From the NCBI GenBank assembly GCA_036822015.1, contig DAISIL010000055.1:1-21452 (forward strand): a stretch of DNA of 21,452 nt, given 5' to 3'. The translations under genes were made by a program, and so were the position numbers. The notes below the pieces were generated by a model. It saw only the letters and a list, made by a program, of their open reading frames with translations. It did not search any database and was not told the DNA's origin. This DNA comes from DAISIL01 sp036822015. GTDB taxonomy: Bacteria; Bacteroidota; Bacteroidia; Cytophagales; Bernardetiaceae. Shown here piece by piece: positions 1 to 7,439 of this stretch (its first letter is position 1; each line of letters opens with the position of its first letter).

Positions 1-3000
1 TGGCGGCCTTCAACAATGCAGCCGCCGTAACGATCAGTCAGCCGGCCAACCCTGCCTTTGCTCCCATTCTGGTTAATGTGCCTGCCAGCACAGCGATCAA
101 CGTGGACTTAACCGCTTTTCTGGCAAATATCGAAACGCCCCACAACACCATTTCCAGCACAGGGATTCTGGTCGAATCCACCGAACTCATCACGGCTTAC
201 TACGAGGTCAATCGCGGGAACAACCCAGATATTTTCGCACTCAAAGGGCGTAACGGACTCGGTACTGCATTTCGCTTACCCTTACAGCGACACTGGGATA
301 CAGGCCCTTACGATCCGCGTCCGGCAGCGGGGGCGGTCATTGTGGCCACCGAAGATAACACCACCATAACGATCACGCCCAGCACCAACATCACCGTAGG
401 GGCCTCCAATACCGTCATTCGCCCGGCCGGCGTGCCTTTTACGGTGGTGCTGAACAAGGGACAGTCCTATTCGATGGCTACGGAGAACTTCACGGCGGCC
501 AATATGCCTGCCGGAACGCTCATTACGAGCAATAAACCTGTGGCCGTTACGCTGTTCCATGATTCGATTGCCATTAGCGGCTGCCTCGATATTGCGGGCG
601 ATCAGTTGGTGCCAGTCAATATTTTGGGGACAGAGTATATCGTCATGCGTGGCTTTTTGGATGCGGCCAACGATGAATCTATCTACGTCCTGGCCACCGA
701 AGATGGCACTACGGTCAGTATCAACGGCGGTGCGTCTGTGGCTACCCTCAATGCCGGGCAATCCTACCAGCATGTACTGCCAGCAGCGGCCATCCGTACG
801 TATGTAACGACGAACAAACCGGCTTACGTAACACACTACACTGGTTTTGGCTGCGAAGTCGGGATGGCTGTCTTGCCGCCCATCGTATGTACCGGCTCTC
901 GGGAGGTCTATTTTATTCGCTCCACCGACGAACGCTTCGGAATCAATATTCTGGTGCCGGCGGGTTTCCAGGATCAGTTTCGGCTCAATGGCGGCGCCCC
1001 CAACACGGACATCTCCGCTGCCAGCTTTGCGCCGGTTCCCGGAACGGGAGGGGCGTGGGTCTCGGCCCAAATCGAAGTCAGTACCAATGCCACCCTCAAC
1101 ACGACTATTGCCCCCAACCTGGCTACCCAGATCAGCAACGACGCAACGCTCTTTCACCTCGGCGTAATCAATGGCGGAAACGTCGGAACGGGCTGCCGGT
1201 ACGGCTATTTTTCGAGTTTTAGTACCGTGAACCTGGGCCCTGACATCAACGTCAATTACGGCACAACCGTTACCCTGGATGCCGGTACGATCTTCGGTGT
1301 ATCTTATCTCTGGAGTACCGGACAAACCACACAAAGCATCGAAGTTGGTATCTGGAACTACGATAACTATTGGGTCGAGGTCGATCTGGGTTCTTGTACG
1401 CTGCGCGATACCGTATGTGTCGGGACGGTGGAGTATGTCTGGCGGGGGCAAGTTAGCACGGATTACGGCAACGCCGATAATTGGAGCAAGGCCTGTGATG
1501 TCAGCGCGATCCCGACTTGTAGCGATGATGTGATTATCCCCGGTACGAGCTCGAGTGCCACCGTCGTCAATTATCCCGTCCTGGATGCCGCCTACGAAGC
1601 CCGAAGTATCCTCATCGAACCAGGAGCCATCCTCGGAGCCAACGCCAACGGACAACTGCGGATCTGTGGAGATTTCTTGCATCGCGGTACGCTCAACCTG
1701 GCCCCCAACTCCACGATCACTTTTGGCGGTACACGTCCGCAGGTCTATACCAAAACGGGAACGAGTGCCACCGGTACTTTTCAGATTTTGCGCATCGACA
1801 ACAGCACCACTGCCACCAGCAACAACAACTGGGCCCACGTCGCCGTAAAAGATACCAGCGATGATCTGCGGATACGTCAGCAACTCATCTTTGATCGGGG
1901 CATACTCCTGACGGAAGCCAACCGAGAGGTCATCGTGCAAAGTCGTGCTGGTGATGCCATCATTGGGCAAGGCAATGATCGTTTCGTGGCCGGCCGGCTC
2001 CGCCGACACATCAACGCCCTCGGTGCTTATGATTTTCCCGTTGGGCTAGCCGTAACTCCACCCACCGCCGATCAAATCGAACCCACCAAAAGTGCCACGC
2101 TCACCAACGCCAACACAGCTACGGCCTGGATTACAGCACCCGTCTGTGGAGGTGTACCCGGGATGGCTTTCGATGGAACCGATGACTTTGTACAGCTACC
2201 CGCTACGGTAGCTCTCTCGGGCGCACAACCCCGCACCGTTGAGCTGTGGGCCAAAGTGGATGCCTTCAACGAAGGTGGGCTATTCCAGTTGGGAGATACC
2301 GAGACAGCACAAGATTTCTCCCTGCGTACCCGAAGTGGGGATAACCAGTTTCGCTTGCAGTTTTGGGGGGGAGACCTCGATGTAACCCTAGCCGACAGCA
2401 AAGGAAAATGGCACCACTACGCCCTCACCTACGATGGCACAACAGCGAGAATCTATTACGATGGCGTATTGGCCGGCGTTTATACCCTCAACCTCAACAC
2501 CGATCCGCAGATGCTCTACCTGGGCCGATGGCGAAACAGCTACTTCAACGGACAAATCGCCCAAGTCAAAATCTGGAATACCGCCCGATCTACCGTCGAA
2601 ATCACGGCCGGCATGTGCCAAAGCTACGACTGCAACACCCAACGCCCCCCCGAACTGATCGCCTACTATGACCTCCGCGAGGGAAGCGGCACATCCCTAA
2701 ACAGCTACCAAACCAACTGCCAACCCCCAACGCTCTCCTACCAACGCGCCAACGTAAACTTCACCGCCGCCACCAGCACCGATAACCTAAGGGCTTACTT
2801 TGAGCGATACACCACCACGCCCGGACCCACCGGACAAACCGACATTTGCGAAGCCGACTTTGATACCTACGATGCCCTCAACAACGGAAAATGGCGCATA
2901 GATGCCTTCAACAGCACCTACAACACCATCGACGGCAACACCGGCACCTACACCATGACCCTCTATCCCCGCGACTACTCCAACGCCCAGCCCAGGGGAA

Positions 3001-3710
3001 CGGTCATGAAGCGCGACCCCATCCACAACACTCCCTGGCAGATCCCGACCGGCTTTTGTATCAATGATGCCATCAGCAGCCCAGCACGCGGCGGCATGAG
3101 CGGGTTTTCGGAGTTTGGTATCGCCCAAACCCTGGATATTATCCTCCTACCCGTAACCCTGGTTAGCTTAGAAGCCCGACCAGAGCAAGCACATATCGCC
3201 GTCCGCTGGCAAACGACACAGGAAAAAAACAACGCTGGTTTTGAGGTCTTACGCAGCCGCGATGGACAATCGTTTACTGATATTGGTTTTGTTCCGGCGG
3301 CCCGCAGCCCCAAAGACCCCCAGGATTACCGCTTCGACGACCACGAAGTACAGCCGGGCCAACGCTATTACTACCAACTCCGCCAGTACGACCACGACGG
3401 ACAAACGTCGCTTTCGCGAATCGTCTCGGCACAACTGGATGCTGGACAGGAGCTTCGGCAGTTGCGCATCTATCCCAACCCTACCGAAGGACAGCTTTGG
3501 ATTGATCTCAACAGCGTGAGCTTTGTCGGCGGCGATGCCCTCGAGTACCGGCTCTACGATCTACTGGGCATCACCCTACAATCCGGAACGCTCTACCGAC
3601 AGCAGACACCCGTCCAACTCGACCTCGAACACCTACCCCGAGGAATGTACTTCCTCCAAGTACAAAGCCCCGACGGACAAAGACAAGTATTCAAGGTGCA
3701 GCGGTTTTAG
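1..3710 (+). CDS. Giant secreted/cell-surface protein with LamG domain and T9SS C-terminal sorting domain (5' end missing)
   Basis: The reading frame is open from the first complete codon (nt 3), so the GTG at 78 is an internal valine and the gene begins upstream of the window; about 1235 residues are visible. The N-terminal third (nt ~80-1230) resembles the IgGFc-binding-type region common in large Bacteroidota surface proteins: repeated beta-rich stretches about tokens such as 'VLATEDGTTVSINGG' and 'YVTTNKPAYVTHY'. A segment near nt 1430-1550 (YVWRGQVSTDYGNADNWS) is the usual start of a parallel-beta 'NADNW' module. A LamG/concanavalin-like domain lies at nt ~2165-2600 (AFDGTDDFVQLP ... YLGRWRNSYFNGQIAQVKIW). 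An FN3-like module (nt ~3170-3440) leads to a type IX secretion tail (nt ~3465-3707: IYPNPTEGQ, then PRGMYFLQV). The protein is therefore probably exported by the T9SS and attached to or released from the surface, as in adhesins; the ligand is unknown. Its stop overlaps the convergent gene by 4 nt. The coding strand is unusually C-rich around nt 2640-2960. Confidence 0.9.
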   Translation, partial: AAFNNAAAVTISQPANPAFAPILVNVPASTAINVDLTAFLANIETPHNTISSTGILVESTELITAYYEVNRGNNPDIFALKGRNGLGTAFRLPLQRHWDTGPYDPRPAAGAVIVATEDNTTITITPSTNITVGASNTVIRPAGVPFTVVLNKGQSYSMATENFTAANMPAGTLITSNKPVAVTLFHDSIAISGCLDIAGDQLVPVNILGTEYIVMRGFLDAANDESIYVLATEDGTTVSINGGASVATLNAGQSYQHVLPAAAIRTYVTTNKPAYVTHYTGFGCEVGMAVLPPIVCTGSREVYFIRSTDERFGINILVPAGFQDQFRLNGGAPNTDISAASFAPVPGTGGAWVSAQIEVSTNATLNTTIAPNLATQISNDATLFHLGVINGGNVGTGCRYGYFSSFSTVNLGPDINVNYGTTVTLDAGTIFGVSYLWSTGQTTQSIEVGIWNYDNYWVEVDLGSCTLRDTVCVGTVEYVWRGQVSTDYGNADNWSKACDVSAIPTCSDDVIIPGTSSSATVVNYPVLDAAYEARSILIEPGAILGANANGQLRICGDFLHRGTLNLAPNSTITFGGTRPQVYTKTGTSATGTFQILRIDNSTTATSNNNWAHVAVKDTSDDLRIRQQLIFDRGILLTEANREVIVQSRAGDAIIGQGNDRFVAGRLRRHINALGAYDFPVGLAVTPPTADQIEPTKSATLTNANTATAWITAPVCGGVPGMAFDGTDDFVQLPATVALSGAQPRTVELWAKVDAFNEGGLFQLGDTETAQDFSLRTRSGDNQFRLQFWGGDLDVTLADSKGKWHHYALTYDGTTARIYYDGVLAGVYTLNLNTDPQMLYLGRWRNSYFNGQIAQVKIWNTARSTVEITAGMCQSYDCNTQRPPELIAYYDLREGSGTSLNSYQTNCQPPTLSYQRANVNFTAATSTDNLRAYFERYTTTPGPTGQTDICEADFDTYDALNNGKWRIDAFNSTYNTIDGNTGTYTMTLYPRDYSNAQPRGTVMKRDPIHNTPWQIPTGFCINDAISSPARGGMSGFSEFGIAQTLDIILLPVTLVSLEARPEQAHIAVRWQTTQEKNNAGFEVLRSRDGQSFTDIGFVPAARSPKDPQDYRFDDHEVQPGQRYYYQLRQYDHDGQTSLSRIVSAQLDAGQELRQLRIYPNPTEGQLWIDLNSVSFVGGDALEYRLYDLLGITLQSGTLYRQQTPVQLDLEHLPRGMYFLQVQSPDGQRQVFKVQRF

Positions 3711-4267
3711 GGCTTGGGATACTCCCCTTGCACAGGTGCATCCTGGATGTGTAGGTATTTTTCGATCTTTTGCTCAAAAAACTGCGCCTGCTCCGGTGTG
3801 GCCAAGCCCCGCAGCAACACGATTGTTTTTTGTTCGGGGGAACCTCCAAGCAAGGCGCACACCTGGTAGCTCAGGTGGGTTCCGCTAATGGACTGCGAGC
3901 GATGCTCACGGACATACAACTGCACCAAATCACGGCAGATGAGGCGTTTGTTGCCCACCCAGGGCATGGGACGATGACAGACCGAAAGGTGGTTTTGGGC
4001 AACTTTTACCGTTGTCGCGTTGAGTAAACCCGCTAAGGCATAATAAAACAACACCAAACCAGTAGCTACATGTAGGGCGGGTAGCACCCAAAAAACCGTT
4101 GGTATATCAGCGGGCAGCGCGTCATCGAGATAAAACAAGCCCAGCAGCCCGTTCCAAAACAAACCCACAAAGAGGACAAAAATATGCACCTCCCTAAACC
4201 AGCGGTGCTTGATTTTGAGTAGCTGCGGGCTTTCCTCCCAGCGGATTTTAGATAGGGGTTCGTTCAT
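3707..4267 (-). CDS. Small membrane protein, two transmembrane helices plus cytoplasmic PH-like domain
   Basis: 186 aa from the ATG at 4267. A longer frame starts at 4348, but that would run into the end of the adenine deaminase gene; the internal ATG (MNEPLSK) leaves a 31-nt gap and is preferred. Two hydrophobic segments are visible at residues ~27-47 and ~56-83. They are followed by a soluble stretch (~88-172) alternating beta strands and ending in an amphipathic helix (ATPEQAQFFEQKIEKYL). This 2-TM plus C-terminal domain layout is like bacterial PH-domain membrane proteins, but that is inference from layout only. It lies downstream of and in the same direction as adenine deaminase, so the two are probably co-transcribed. 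No function recognised. Confidence 0.75.
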   Translation of the reverse strand: MNEPLSKIRWEESPQLLKIKHRWFREVHIFVLFVGLFWNGLLGLFYLDDALPADIPTVFWVLPALHVATGLVLFYYALAGLLNATTVKVAQNHLSVCHRPMPWVGNKRLICRDLVQLYVREHRSQSISGTHLSYQVCALLGGSPEQKTIVLLRGLATPEQAQFFEQKIEKYLHIQDAPVQGEYPKP

Positions 4268-4298
4268 GGTAGTTGGGGAAAGGACATGAAACAAGTTG

Positions 4299-5948
4299 CT
4301 ATGCTTTTTCGACAAACAATGGCGTGAATACAAATTTCTCGCCATCAAACAAACCCAGATCGCTTAACTTACAGGACGGAATCACGAGTAGTGCCATAAA
4401 AGAAAGCGTCATGTAGGGCGCCGAAAGGGTACATCCCAACGCTTTTTTGGCAAAACGATCAATGGCTTCATAAGCTAGCCCCACCTCTTGTCCGTTTTTG
4501 TCGGACATCAAGCCAGCCACAGGCAGCGGCAATACCCGCTCCTCTCCCCGCCCTACGGCCACTACACCGCCTTTATGCGCAATCACCAGATTGACCGCCT
4601 GGGCCAGGGCTTCATCCGACACCCCAACGGCTAAGATGTTATGGGAATCATGGCCGATAGATGCCGCGATGGCCCCCTCTTGTAGCCCGAAGTTTTGGAT
4701 AAAAGCCACTGCTGGTGGTGCATCTGCATAGCGATTGACGACCACAAACTTGAGCAAATCCCGGCCGGGGTCAGCGATGGCAAGCCCATCTTGCAAAGTA
4801 GCTGGCACAATGCTTGATCGTGTAACGATCTCTCCATCAATGGCTTCAATGACGCGCAGATGGGAGCCTTCGGCTTGGCAGGCAAAATCTTCGGGAGCTT
4901 TTGGAGAGCAAGCAAAGTGATTGATCGGGACAAGGGACGGTAACTCAAAAGTACTTTGTCCTTCCTGGGCCACTCGTTCTCCGTCGATGTAAGTGGCTCG
5001 GATGCGGAAGTTGGTCAGGTCATCGACCCAAATAAAATCAGCCGGATCACCAACCCGCAACAACCCCACCTCTAGCCCATAATGTAACACGGGATTGAGA
5101 CAAGCCGCCCGCAAGACGTGAAATAGGTCATGCCCTCGGGCGATGGCGCGTTGTACCAGCTCGTTGATGTATCCGCGCAGCAGGTCGTCGGGGTGCTTAT
5201 CGTCGGAACAGAACATGATCTGCTCGGGAAAAAGCGGCAGCAGGTCGATCAGCGCATCGAAGTTTTTGGCGGCACTGCCCTCTCGGATGAGTATTTTCAT
5301 GCCCAGCTGGGCTTTTTCTAAGCCCTCTTCATAGGTGAAGCATTCGTGATCGGTGCTGATGCCGGCGGCGTGGTATCTCCGCAGGGCTTCTCCGCGCAAG
5401 CCCGGAGCGTGTCCGTCGATGGGTTTTTGGAGATCGCGGGCGATCTGGATTTTTTCCATCACTTCGGGGTCTTGATGGATTACGCCTGGGTAATTCATCA
5501 TCTCGGAGAGGTACTTGATCTCCGGACGCTCGAGCAGTTGGCGTACCTGGCCAGGGGTCAGGGTAGCCCCTGCTGTCTCAAAAGTCGTGGCAGGTACGCA
5601 GGAGGGCGCACCGAAATAGCACTTCAAGGGAACGCTTTGGGCATTGCGGATCATAAAATCTACGCCTTCCATACCCATCACATTGGCGATCTCGTGGGGA
5701 TCGGATACGGTCGCTACCGTGCCATGTCGGACGGCCAGTTGCGCAAAAGCACTCGGCACCAACATCGAACTCTCGATATGCACATGTGCATCCACAAAAC
5801 CAGGCAACACATACCCATCGGCTGCCGTCGCCTGATCGGGTTCGATGGACTGAATACGCCCATCTTTCCACGAAATCTTGGCTGGACTTATCGTGCCATC
5901 TGCAATATTCACTACATTTGTACGTATTACATGTGTGGATGGTCTCAT
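4299..5948 (-). CDS. ade: Adenine deaminase
   Basis: 549 aa. It converts adenine to hypoxanthine and ammonia (EC 3.5.4.2) in purine salvage, in the cytoplasm. It is an amidohydrolase: the metal-binding pair HVH is at residues 55-57 (FVDAHVHIESSML), with further likely ligands E149 (YLSEMMNYPG), H180 (DGHAPG), H201 (STDHE) and D249 (FCSDDKHPDD). The C-terminal domain carries the GHDSHNI and 'PVAGLMSD' motifs of the Ade family, and the length is normal. The frame is open upstream to 6422, but only the ATG at 5948 fits the family N-terminus, and it has an AAAGGA Shine-Dalgarno-like sequence about 6 nt ahead. The upstream extension would run antisense through the three lipoprotein genes and is rejected. 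It is divergent from the lipoprotein array, with only 18 nt between the two start codons, so each promoter must lie inside the other's coding region. Confidence 0.95.
   Translation of the reverse strand: MRPSTHVIRTNVVNIADGTISPAKISWKDGRIQSIEPDQATAADGYVLPGFVDAHVHIESSMLVPSAFAQLAVRHGTVATVSDPHEIANVMGMEGVDFMIRNAQSVPLKCYFGAPSCVPATTFETAGATLTPGQVRQLLERPEIKYLSEMMNYPGVIHQDPEVMEKIQIARDLQKPIDGHAPGLRGEALRRYHAAGISTDHECFTYEEGLEKAQLGMKILIREGSAAKNFDALIDLLPLFPEQIMFCSDDKHPDDLLRGYINELVQRAIARGHDLFHVLRAACLNPVLHYGLEVGLLRVGDPADFIWVDDLTNFRIRATYIDGERVAQEGQSTFELPSLVPINHFACSPKAPEDFACQAEGSHLRVIEAIDGEIVTRSSIVPATLQDGLAIADPGRDLLKFVVVNRYADAPPAVAFIQNFGLQEGAIAASIGHDSHNILAVGVSDEALAQAVNLVIAHKGGVVAVGRGEERVLPLPVAGLMSDKNGQEVGLAYEAIDRFAKKALGCTLSAPYMTLSFMALLVIPSCKLSDLGLFDGEKFVFTPLFVEKA
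5913..5920 (+). promoter_or_regulatory. Candidate Bacteroidota -7 element for the small-lipoprotein array
   Basis: TACATTTG matches the Bacteroidota -7 consensus TAnnTTTG exactly. It lies 46 nt before the ATG at 5967 and inside the 5' end of the divergent ade gene. I do not see a TTG at the expected -33 spacing, so this is a half-supported promoter. Confidence 0.4.
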
Positions 5949-5966
5949 GTTTTTTCCTTTGGTGTT

Positions 5967-6137
5967 ATGCGAAAAAAAATACTTTATGGTTTGAGCCTCT
6001 TTCTCTTGGCTAGTTTTTTCTTGTCGGCCTGTGGGCGTTCGTCTTACCAAAATGGCTACGTCAAACGTTCGTACAAACATCCCCATCCAGCCAAACAAAA
6101 GAAACTCAATCGGGTCAAGGTATGGTGGGGACTTTAA
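5967..6137 (+). CDS. Tiny lipoprotein, first of three in tandem
   Basis: 56 aa. It has a charged start (MRKK), a hydrophobic stretch and a clear lipobox LSAC, so Cys22 would be the lipidated residue after signal peptidase II cleavage. The mature part is only about 35 aa, strongly basic (Lys, Arg, His) with aromatic residues, ending KVWWGL. It starts 18 nt from the divergent ade start codon. No family recognised. The same plan (basic start, hydrophobic run, Cys, basic tail) recurs in the next two genes, which supports its being a real gene despite its length. Confidence 0.65.
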   Translation: MRKKILYGLSLFLLASFFLSACGRSSYQNGYVKRSYKHPHPAKQKKLNRVKVWWGL

Positions 6138-6155
6138 GCTAAGCAAAATCGTCTT

Positions 6156-6302
6156 ATGATACGCAAAAGATTCAAAAAAACAATCGCTTATGTGTTGCTG
6201 GGGATATTTCTCGCCTTCCTGGTGAGTAGTTGCATTCATGCTCCCCGCCAACCCTGGACTCCCAAATATAGGAGTTACAAGAAATCCATGCAAAAACGTT
6301 GA
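6156..6302 (+). CDS. Tiny lipoprotein, second of three in tandem
   Basis: 48 aa (ATG at 6156, TGA at 6300-6302). The N-terminus MIRKRFKK is followed by a hydrophobic run and the lipobox LVSSC, with Cys26 as the predicted lipidation site. The mature peptide is about 23 aa, Pro/Lys/Arg/Tyr-rich and basic. It lies 18 nt after the first array gene and 4 nt before the third. It may insert in the inner or outer membrane with a positively charged peptide facing the periplasm; the function is unknown. Confidence 0.6.
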   Translation: MIRKRFKKTIAYVLLGIFLAFLVSSCIHAPRQPWTPKYRSYKKSMQKR

Positions 6303-6306
6303 TGCC

Positions 6307-6447
6307 GTGATACGCCTTTTTCTGCGGTATTGCCTGATGGCTACCTTGCTCTCTGCCCCCATCTGGAGCAGTAGCTGTGCCTCCCATCCCAAACACAAAA
6401 AGATGCGACGTAGCAAACCCATCCCCTGCCCGATTAAAGATTGCTGA
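6307..6447 (+). CDS. Tiny lipoprotein-like peptide, third of three in tandem
   Basis: 46 aa from a GTG start at 6307, giving an N-terminus (M/V)IRLFLRY that parallels the second gene. The hydrophobic run ends SSSC at Cys21, a weaker lipobox because Ser rather than Leu/Val is at -3. The tail is basic and contains two further cysteines in CPIKDC, so a disulfide is possible. A longer frame with an ATG at 6238 exists but overlaps the second gene, and the GTG fits the array pattern better. I am less sure of this member because of the non-ATG start and imperfect lipobox. Confidence 0.5.
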   Translation: MIRLFLRYCLMATLLSAPIWSSSCASHPKHKKMRRSKPIPCPIKDC

Positions 6448-6512
6448 GTGCTACAACAAAAAAGAGCGATTCAATCAAAAGCTTCGGGCTATTTGTATTC
6501 CGTAAGTAAAAA

Positions 6513-7439
6513 ATGAGAGAACAGGACAAAGAAAAACATAAGGAAAGGTTTGAAAAGGCTTTAAATGAGTTTGTAAAAGACTTAAAAACTTATGTATCAG
6601 CAGAGACAGGAGAGTGGACAGTAAAAGGATTCATAGATATTTACAAAAATATCTATACTATCTCATCTGATACAAAAATTATTTCCAAAATTCTTGAAAT
6701 TCATATCTTTCCTGAAATACTTCAGTTTGCTAAAAATTATGGTTACAAAATAGTGCTAGCCGAACATCAAAATTGGTATCCTGACCTTAGCATCATTGAT
6801 AAAGATAATTCAGGCGTAAAATTTGCTTTGGATATTAAAACAACATTCAGAAGAAACACTAAAACAGCAGGTTTTACACTTGGAAGTCATGGATCATATT
6901 TCAAAGAAAGAGACAAAAGTAAAAATATTCAATTTCCCTATAATCAGTATCTGGGTCACTATTGCCTGGGTATCATTTACACACGAGAAAATTTTGAAGA
7001 CGACCTAACCGATACAGAGGTATATCAAGTTCAAGAGTTACGAGAAGCGTACAAAGAAAACAGCGATATAATCAGAGATAGACAGACAACAGACATTAAA
7101 AATCTAAAATCTATTACATCAGTTATTAAAGACTTCGATTTTTTTGCGGTAGAGAAATGGAAAATAGCGAGTGACAAACGTGGTTCAGGCAATACCGCTA
7201 ATATCGGCTCAATAAATGATATCAAAGATTTAAAAGCAGGAAATGGTGTCTTTAGTAAGCTGGGAGAAGAATGGTTTGATGAATATTGGGTAAACTATGG
7301 TTCGGCAACGATGATTAGGGATGGAAAAACCATCAAAGTGAGCAGTATCTGGGACTTTCTTGAATTTAAAGGACGAATAGACCTTTTTAGTAAGGTTGTA
7401 CCAAAAGGAGCCAAACGCAAAAGAAAAGATCAGGCATGA
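6513..7439 (+). CDS. Type II restriction endonuclease, EcoRV family
   Basis: 308 aa. It is a recognisable homologue of R.EcoRV (245 aa), which cleaves GATATC to blunt ends as a dimer. Shared blocks include SSDTKIISKILEI, the Q-loop region HQNWYPD, LDIKTTF, FTLG, and YNQYLGHYCLG.IYTR. The catalytic set D91, D107, K109 matches EcoRV D74, D90, K92, with the same 16-residue D-to-D spacing. The recognition R-loop is GSGNTANIGSI at 224-234; in EcoRV it is GSGNTTNIGSI, so the Thr187 equivalent is Ala229. There are about 25 extra residues between the DIKTT motif and the R-loop (around 160-200), plus extensions at both ends. The ATG follows an AT-rich leader without a clear Shine-Dalgarno sequence. 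GC is near 33% against about 50% around it, a sign of transfer. The stop overlaps the methyltransferase start (ATGA). Confidence 0.92.
   Translation: MREQDKEKHKERFEKALNEFVKDLKTYVSAETGEWTVKGFIDIYKNIYTISSDTKIISKILEIHIFPEILQFAKNYGYKIVLAEHQNWYPDLSIIDKDNSGVKFALDIKTTFRRNTKTAGFTLGSHGSYFKERDKSKNIQFPYNQYLGHYCLGIIYTRENFEDDLTDTEVYQVQELREAYKENSDIIRDRQTTDIKNLKSITSVIKDFDFFAVEKWKIASDKRGSGNTANIGSINDIKDLKAGNGVFSKLGEEWFDEYWVNYGSATMIRDGKTIKVSSIWDFLEFKGRIDLFSKVVPKGAKRKRKDQA
7218..7223. other. Only GATATC (EcoRV-type) site in the window
   Basis: GATATC occurs once in my scan of all 21,452 bases, encoding Asp236-Ile237 of the restriction enzyme itself. If the system recognises GATATC, this site must be kept methylated by the adjacent methyltransferase. 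Random expectation at about 50% GC is roughly five sites. Confidence 0.85.

Noticed and set aside
282..2009. A 575-codon open frame on the - strand
   Set aside because: Fully antisense to the large T9SS protein, whose frame has clear domains. The antisense product has no recognisable fold and is a by-product of the codon bias.
5346..5966. Long + strand frame running into the first lipoprotein gene
   Set aside because: It is antisense to the conserved part of adenine deaminase; only its last 56 codons look like a protein (signal, lipobox).
5949..6422. N-terminal extension of adenine deaminase by 158 residues
   Set aside because: The family N-terminus starts at the ATG at 5948 with a good ribosome binding site. 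The extension has no resemblance to the family and is antisense to the lipoprotein array.
6448..6512. Promoter for the restriction-modification operon
   Set aside because: The 65-nt gap has no TAnnTTTG match; TATTTG near 6492 lacks the two-base spacer. Not called.
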